Positions 60,844 through 64,000 of a stretch of DNA of 64,000 nucleotides are shown in pieces. The first letter of the stretch is position 1. The number at the start of each line of letters is the position of its first letter. Under the pieces are notes generated by a model. The model did no database searches. It saw nothing but the letters and a program-made list of their open reading frames with translations, and was not told the DNA's origin. A program made the position numbers and the translations under genes. The stretch lies in assembly GCA_040616305.1 (NCBI GenBank), contig CP159918.1:1550001-1614000 (forward strand), in the 5' to 3' direction. The DNA comes from UBA1876 sp003446665. GTDB lineage: Bacteria > Synergistota > Synergistia > Synergistales > Thermovirgaceae.

Positions 60844-61632
60844 TCACTCCTCCTTTCGCTGTTTCGGCCGGGTTCTTTGCTCCATCTCCCAGAGCCTGTA
60901 GCTGCTGCCGTCAACATGGACCACGTGGCAGTGATGGAGCAGCCGGTCCAGGATCGCCGTGGTGAGCACCTCGTCTCCGGCAAGCATCTCCGGCCACTCC
61001 CGGATGCTCTTGTTCGACGTAATGATCGTGCTGGACCGTTCGTACCTGGCGCTCACCACCTTGAACAGAAGATGGGCGTCGCTTCGGTCCAGGGTCTGAA
61101 ACCCGAGTTCGTCGATGACAAGGACCCCGGAAGACAGGTACTTCCGTCTTTTGTTCCGCCTGGAGGGGTTATCCTCGTCCCGCCTGAGACGGTGCAAGAG
61201 GTCGTCGGCGGAAAGCCACGAGACGGAGAAGCCGTTTTGGACAGCCTTGACACCCAAAGCCGCCGCGAGATGGCTTTTGCCCACCCCTGGCGGGCCCAGA
61301 AGAAGGACGTTTTCCTTCCGTCTTACGTATTCGCAGGTCGCCAGAAGTTCGATCTCCTTTTTGCCCACGCTCCTCTGGAAGGTGAAGTCGAAGTTTTCCA
61401 GGGTCTTGCCGTGGGGAAGCCCCGACAGCTTGAGGGAGGTCTTGATCCTCCGTTCTTCGCGGTATTCCCGCTCCTTCTGGAGGACCCGTTCCAGAAAGTC
61501 GCTGAAGGAGGCGTTGTCCTTCACGGCCTGCTCCATGAGTTCCGGCAGGATGTGCTGCACCTGTTCGAACCCCATCTCCTCGAGGAGCTTCCTGCTCGCA
61601 TCGAGGCCCGTGGTTTCCGTGACCTTCGTCAT
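60844..61632 (-). CDS. istB: IstB-like ATPase of the IS21 element
   Basis: 262-residue AAA+ helper of the transposase, related to DnaC. Walker A is LLLGPPGVGKSHLA and Walker B is VLVIDELGFQ, with TIITSNKSIREW as sensor. It sets target choice and immunity with IstA. The ATG overlaps the istA stop as ATGA. Confidence 0.96.
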   Translation of the reverse strand: MTKVTETTGLDASRKLLEEMGFEQVQHILPELMEQAVKDNASFSDFLERVLQKEREYREERRIKTSLKLSGLPHGKTLENFDFTFQRSVGKKEIELLATCEYVRRKENVLLLGPPGVGKSHLAAALGVKAVQNGFSVSWLSADDLLHRLRRDEDNPSRRNKRRKYLSSGVLVIDELGFQTLDRSDAHLLFKVVSARYERSSTIITSNKSIREWPEMLAGDEVLTTAILDRLLHHCHVVHVDGSSYRLWEMEQRTRPKQRKEE

Positions 61633-62939
61633 GACACAGCCCCCCTTCGAGCCGACCCGACAAGCTCCTCATACCGGTCGATGGACCGCCTGGGGGCGTC
61701 TTCGATCTCCCAGCTTCTGGAGACGACGATCTGTCTGCCGATTTTGCCCAGGGGAACAGGGGCATGTGTCCTGTCCTCGCCTGATGCCTCGTAGTGGCTC
61801 TGGTCCACGAGGAGCCGGCAGTCGGTCTTCCTCGGGAAGACGCAGAGCCGTTTCCCTTCGCCCCAGATCTCGACGGTGCCGGTGCAGCCCCGTACCTGCA
61901 CGGTTCGCTTCGCCCACCGGTAGGGGACGCTGTAGCGCCGTCCCTCGAAGGCGACGAGGCAGTCCCGGCTGACTTCCCGAAGGACCTGGACGTCGAAGGG
62001 TTCGGGAAGTGAAGGCGGTAGGGCCTTCAGGTATGGCTTTTCAAGGTGCCAGCTCTCGTAGACGCTTTTTCCCGTGACGGGACAGGTGAGTTTCTTCGAT
62101 CTGTCGACGACTCGAATTGCGCCGGTTTCCTGCAGGTCTTCTGTGTCTTCGAAGCGGTCTTTCTCGGTGACCTGGAGGACCTTGACGTCGTCAACGCGCC
62201 TTTCGGCCTTGCCCTTGTCCCGCGGGGTGTTGACACGGTGCGGGTCCGGCGTGAATTCCATCTGCTTCGCGTAGGTCTTGTAGCCTTCGTTGATTTTGGC
62301 CCAGGCCCCGCATCCGGAGGCGACGCCGGTCTTGAGGTTGTCGAGCCTGACGAAGGACGGGACGCCGCCCAGAAACTCGAAGGCCCTGTTGTGGCTGTTG
62401 AGCCAGGCGAGCATGTTTTCGCTTTTGCTCCAGATGACCACCCACATCCGGGAGTGGGACAGGGTCATGACGAAGGCCGAAAGCTTCGTAAAACCGCCGA
62501 GGGAATGGACGTACACCCGCTTTTGCAGCCAGTCCACCTGCGCCTGGGCGCCGGGTCGGGTCTCGACACGGCGGAAGGGCTGAACCTCGGGCTGTTCCGT
62601 CCTGCGGCGGACGTACCGGACCACCGCCTTGTAGCTGCCGGTATATCCGTGTTCCATCTGAAGCGTTTCATACAAGGCCCGTATGGGCTCCGGACGGGTG
62701 CCGGGCCGGCGTTCTTCCTGCTGCTGTATCCACTCGAGGATGAGTGGTTCGTATGGAGAGCACACTTCCTGCTGTTGTGCCCTGCCGTCCACAGCACCGG
62801 CCCGTTTCCTTCCGAGCCTGTATCTCAAGGTGCTTTCGTCCACGTCGAAGGTGGACGCGATCTTCCTGACGCTCTGGTTTCTTGCAAGTTCTTCCGCACA
62901 CATGATGTGATGCTCCTTCAGCTTGGCCACGGTCGGCAC
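61629..62939 (-). CDS. istA: IstA transposase of the IS21 element
   Basis: 436 residues. It has an N-terminal helix-turn-helix (NQSVRKIASTFDVDESTLRYRLGRKRAG), then an integrase-like DDE core (QAQVDWLQKRVYVHSLGG, FVRLDNLKTGVASG, DKGKAERRVDDVKV) with the three acidic residues in place, and a C-terminal beta domain (AFEGRRYSVPYRWAKRTVQVRG). The frame is intact, so the element may be active. Confidence 0.95.
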   Translation of the reverse strand: MPTVAKLKEHHIMCAEELARNQSVRKIASTFDVDESTLRYRLGRKRAGAVDGRAQQQEVCSPYEPLILEWIQQQEERRPGTRPEPIRALYETLQMEHGYTGSYKAVVRYVRRRTEQPEVQPFRRVETRPGAQAQVDWLQKRVYVHSLGGFTKLSAFVMTLSHSRMWVVIWSKSENMLAWLNSHNRAFEFLGGVPSFVRLDNLKTGVASGCGAWAKINEGYKTYAKQMEFTPDPHRVNTPRDKGKAERRVDDVKVLQVTEKDRFEDTEDLQETGAIRVVDRSKKLTCPVTGKSVYESWHLEKPYLKALPPSLPEPFDVQVLREVSRDCLVAFEGRRYSVPYRWAKRTVQVRGCTGTVEIWGEGKRLCVFPRKTDCRLLVDQSHYEASGEDRTHAPVPLGKIGRQIVVSRSWEIEDAPRRSIDRYEELVGSARRGAVS

Positions 62940-63063
62940 CCCCCAATTCAGGTTCTTCCTGAACCAAGAATGCCATACCGTTTCCCAAAATTCACCACGG
63001 GAGTGTATCCTTGTGCGGGAAACTGGATGTCCCCTTAGCTATATCCTAGGGGTGTCTGCGACA

Positions 63064-64000
63064 CTTACTGCCGATTCCCTGCTTGGAAATATCCGTATAA
63101 CCCTCTCCCTACGCCTTATCTCCTCATTCAATCTCTCCACACTGTTGGTCGTCCTCAGACGCTTACGATACTTCTCCGGCAAAGACAATATCGCCACAGC
63201 ATCGTCAAATCCCTCTTCCAAAATCCTCATCGCCTTAGGAGCTTTTTCTTCGTATTCCTCTAAAACCCTCATCAACAACATCCTGGCTGTCCCCATATCC
63301 GGAGCATGCAAAATAGCCTGTATCCGAGTCTTGAGCTCCCCCTGAAGACCCTTAGGTGAAGCAGATAGTATGTTCCGTATAAAATGAGTTTGACACCTCT
63401 GCCAGCTTGACCCCTGAAAATTTCTCCTCAAAGCCTTTACTAATCCCTTGTGGTCGTCAGATACCACTAAATCCACACCTCTTAAACCTCTATCTTTCAA
63501 CCAACCGAAAAAATCCCCCCAGCTCTCCTCTGATTCGCTATCTCCTACCACAAACCCCAAAACTTCTCGTATACCTTCTCTGTTCACACCCACACATATA
63601 AGCATGCTCCTATGTAAGACCCTGTTTTCTTCCCTCACCCTTATAACCAATGCATCTACAATCAGAAAGGGATACTCCTTATCCTTCAAAGACCTATCTC
63701 TCCACGCTTCTATAACTGGATCCAGCCTCCTGCATAATTCCGACACCAATGACTTGGATATCCTTACTCCACATAACTCCTCGGTTATCTCAGATACCTT
63801 ACGGGTTGATACCCCATTTACTACCATCTCCATCAAAGCCAAAATAAAGGCCTGTTCGCTCCTCTGATATCTGCTGAAAAGCTCCGTAGAAAACTTGCCA
63901 TTACGAAGCCTGGGCACCCTCAAAACAAGGCTCCCTACTCTCGTCGTAAGCCTGTGCGGGTATGTTCCGTTGCGATACCCTCGTCTTTCCTCTGTCCGCT
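63064..64000 (-). pseudogene. Main body of an IS256-family (mutator) transposase, split by IS21 and cut by the window edge
   Basis: Reads RTEERRGYRNGTYPHRLTTRVGSLVLRVPRLRNGKF from the right edge, then the DDE domain: FLIVDALVIRVREENRVLHRSML (first D), VDLVVSDDHKGLVKAL (second D), WQRCQTHFIRNIL, and NSVERLNEEIRRRERVIRIFPSRESAV (E). After ESAV the IS21 end begins; the reading frame then runs 25 bases into it and stops. The N-terminus, about 50 residues, lies past 64000. With the 60541-60673 piece the protein totals about 400 residues, normal for the family. Non-functional while split. Confidence 0.93.

Larger units (their letters stand above)
60679..63063 (-). mobile_element. IS21-family insertion sequence, intact, 2385 bp
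   Basis: Ends are TGTC...GACA with imperfect inverted termini (TGTCAAGGGACACCC and TGTCGCAGACACCCC). Family-type inner repeats of about 23 bp occur twice at the left (60683-60704 and 60707-60729) and once at the right (63014-63036). It carries istA and istB on the minus strand. It is distinctly more GC-rich than the brnQ region. The 5-bp CTTAC duplication and the intact genes suggest recent arrival. Confidence 0.95.

Noticed and set aside
60674..63068. Prophage or integrative element at the right end
   Set aside because: Only IS21 and IS256 genes are present; no integrase, structural or conjugation genes.
1..64000. CRISPR array
   Set aside because: No regularly spaced direct repeats were seen anywhere in the window.

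Overview
The window looks like chromosome from an anaerobic, peptide- and amino-acid-using bacterium, most probably of the phylum Synergistota. This placement is inferred from the gene repertoire, not from a marker-gene tree. Pointers are superoxide reductase, single-chain ADP-forming acyl-CoA synthetase, oligoendopeptidase F, asparaginase, a branched-chain amino acid carrier, a LUD-domain protein, an SpoVS homologue without other sporulation genes, and a CtsR-McsA-McsB heat-shock module. Coding density is high and most genes lie on the minus strand. ATGA, GTGA or TTGA stop/start overlaps and TTG or GTG starts behind good Shine-Dalgarno sequences are common, so many starts were moved from the longest reading frame to the best-supported site.

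Layout. 1-5.5 kb (minus): ctsR-mcsA-mcsB behind a consensus promoter with CtsR-like boxes, and an FAH-fold hydrolase, acyl-CoA synthetase and plsY operon. 5.5-11.5 kb: superoxide reductase, an L,D-transpeptidase pair, then a plus-strand run of UMF1 transporter, B3/4 protein, small membrane protein and PepF. 11.5-15 kb: flavin oxidoreductase, lytic transglycosylase, tRNA-Leu(GAG), AEC transporter. 15-19.6 kb: the ylxM-ffh-rpsP-khpA-rimM-trmD-rplS operon, with a perfect-consensus promoter and a terminator. 19.6-26.8 kb: a His-rich small protein, a LUD protein with a long structured leader, TrkH/TrkA potassium uptake, asparaginase, TSUP, PPC-domain and YbaK proteins. 26.8-34.5 kb: Slt-type transglycosylase, DtxR/MntR-type regulator, CitG-like enzyme, XRE/ImmA pair, radical SAM protein, MATE transporter, RpiR regulator. 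34.6-41.4 kb: UPF0173 hydrolase, hisS-aspS, SpoVS, CBS protein, ArsB-type carrier. 41.5-50.8 kb: an OpuC/Yeh-like importer with no ATPase beside it, a NYN-OST-HTH protein, a selenocysteine-type MsrA, DapB, a ThiF-like protein, IclR, and a QueG-like reductase. 51.2-57.8 kb: a glgX-treY-treZ operon for making trehalose from glycogen or maltodextrins. 57.9-60.5 kb: a small protein, acetamidase, and brnQ cut short. 60.5-64 kb: nested insertion sequences.

Most notable. (1) msrA carries an in-frame TGA exactly at the catalytic Cys codon, followed by a compact hairpin with GU in its loop, so it is probably an exported selenoprotein. (2) A free-standing plus-strand RNA at about 50.9-51.06 kb has its own promoter and terminator. 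It has a possible pseudoknot, a GAAA-capped 10-bp hairpin and a sequence close to the 11-nt tetraloop receptor, and no gene lies downstream of it. (3) A 2385-bp IS21-family element, flanked by a 5-bp CTTAC duplication, splits an IS256-family transposase gene whose own element interrupts brnQ. (4) The LUD-protein leader contains nested inverted repeats of unknown function.
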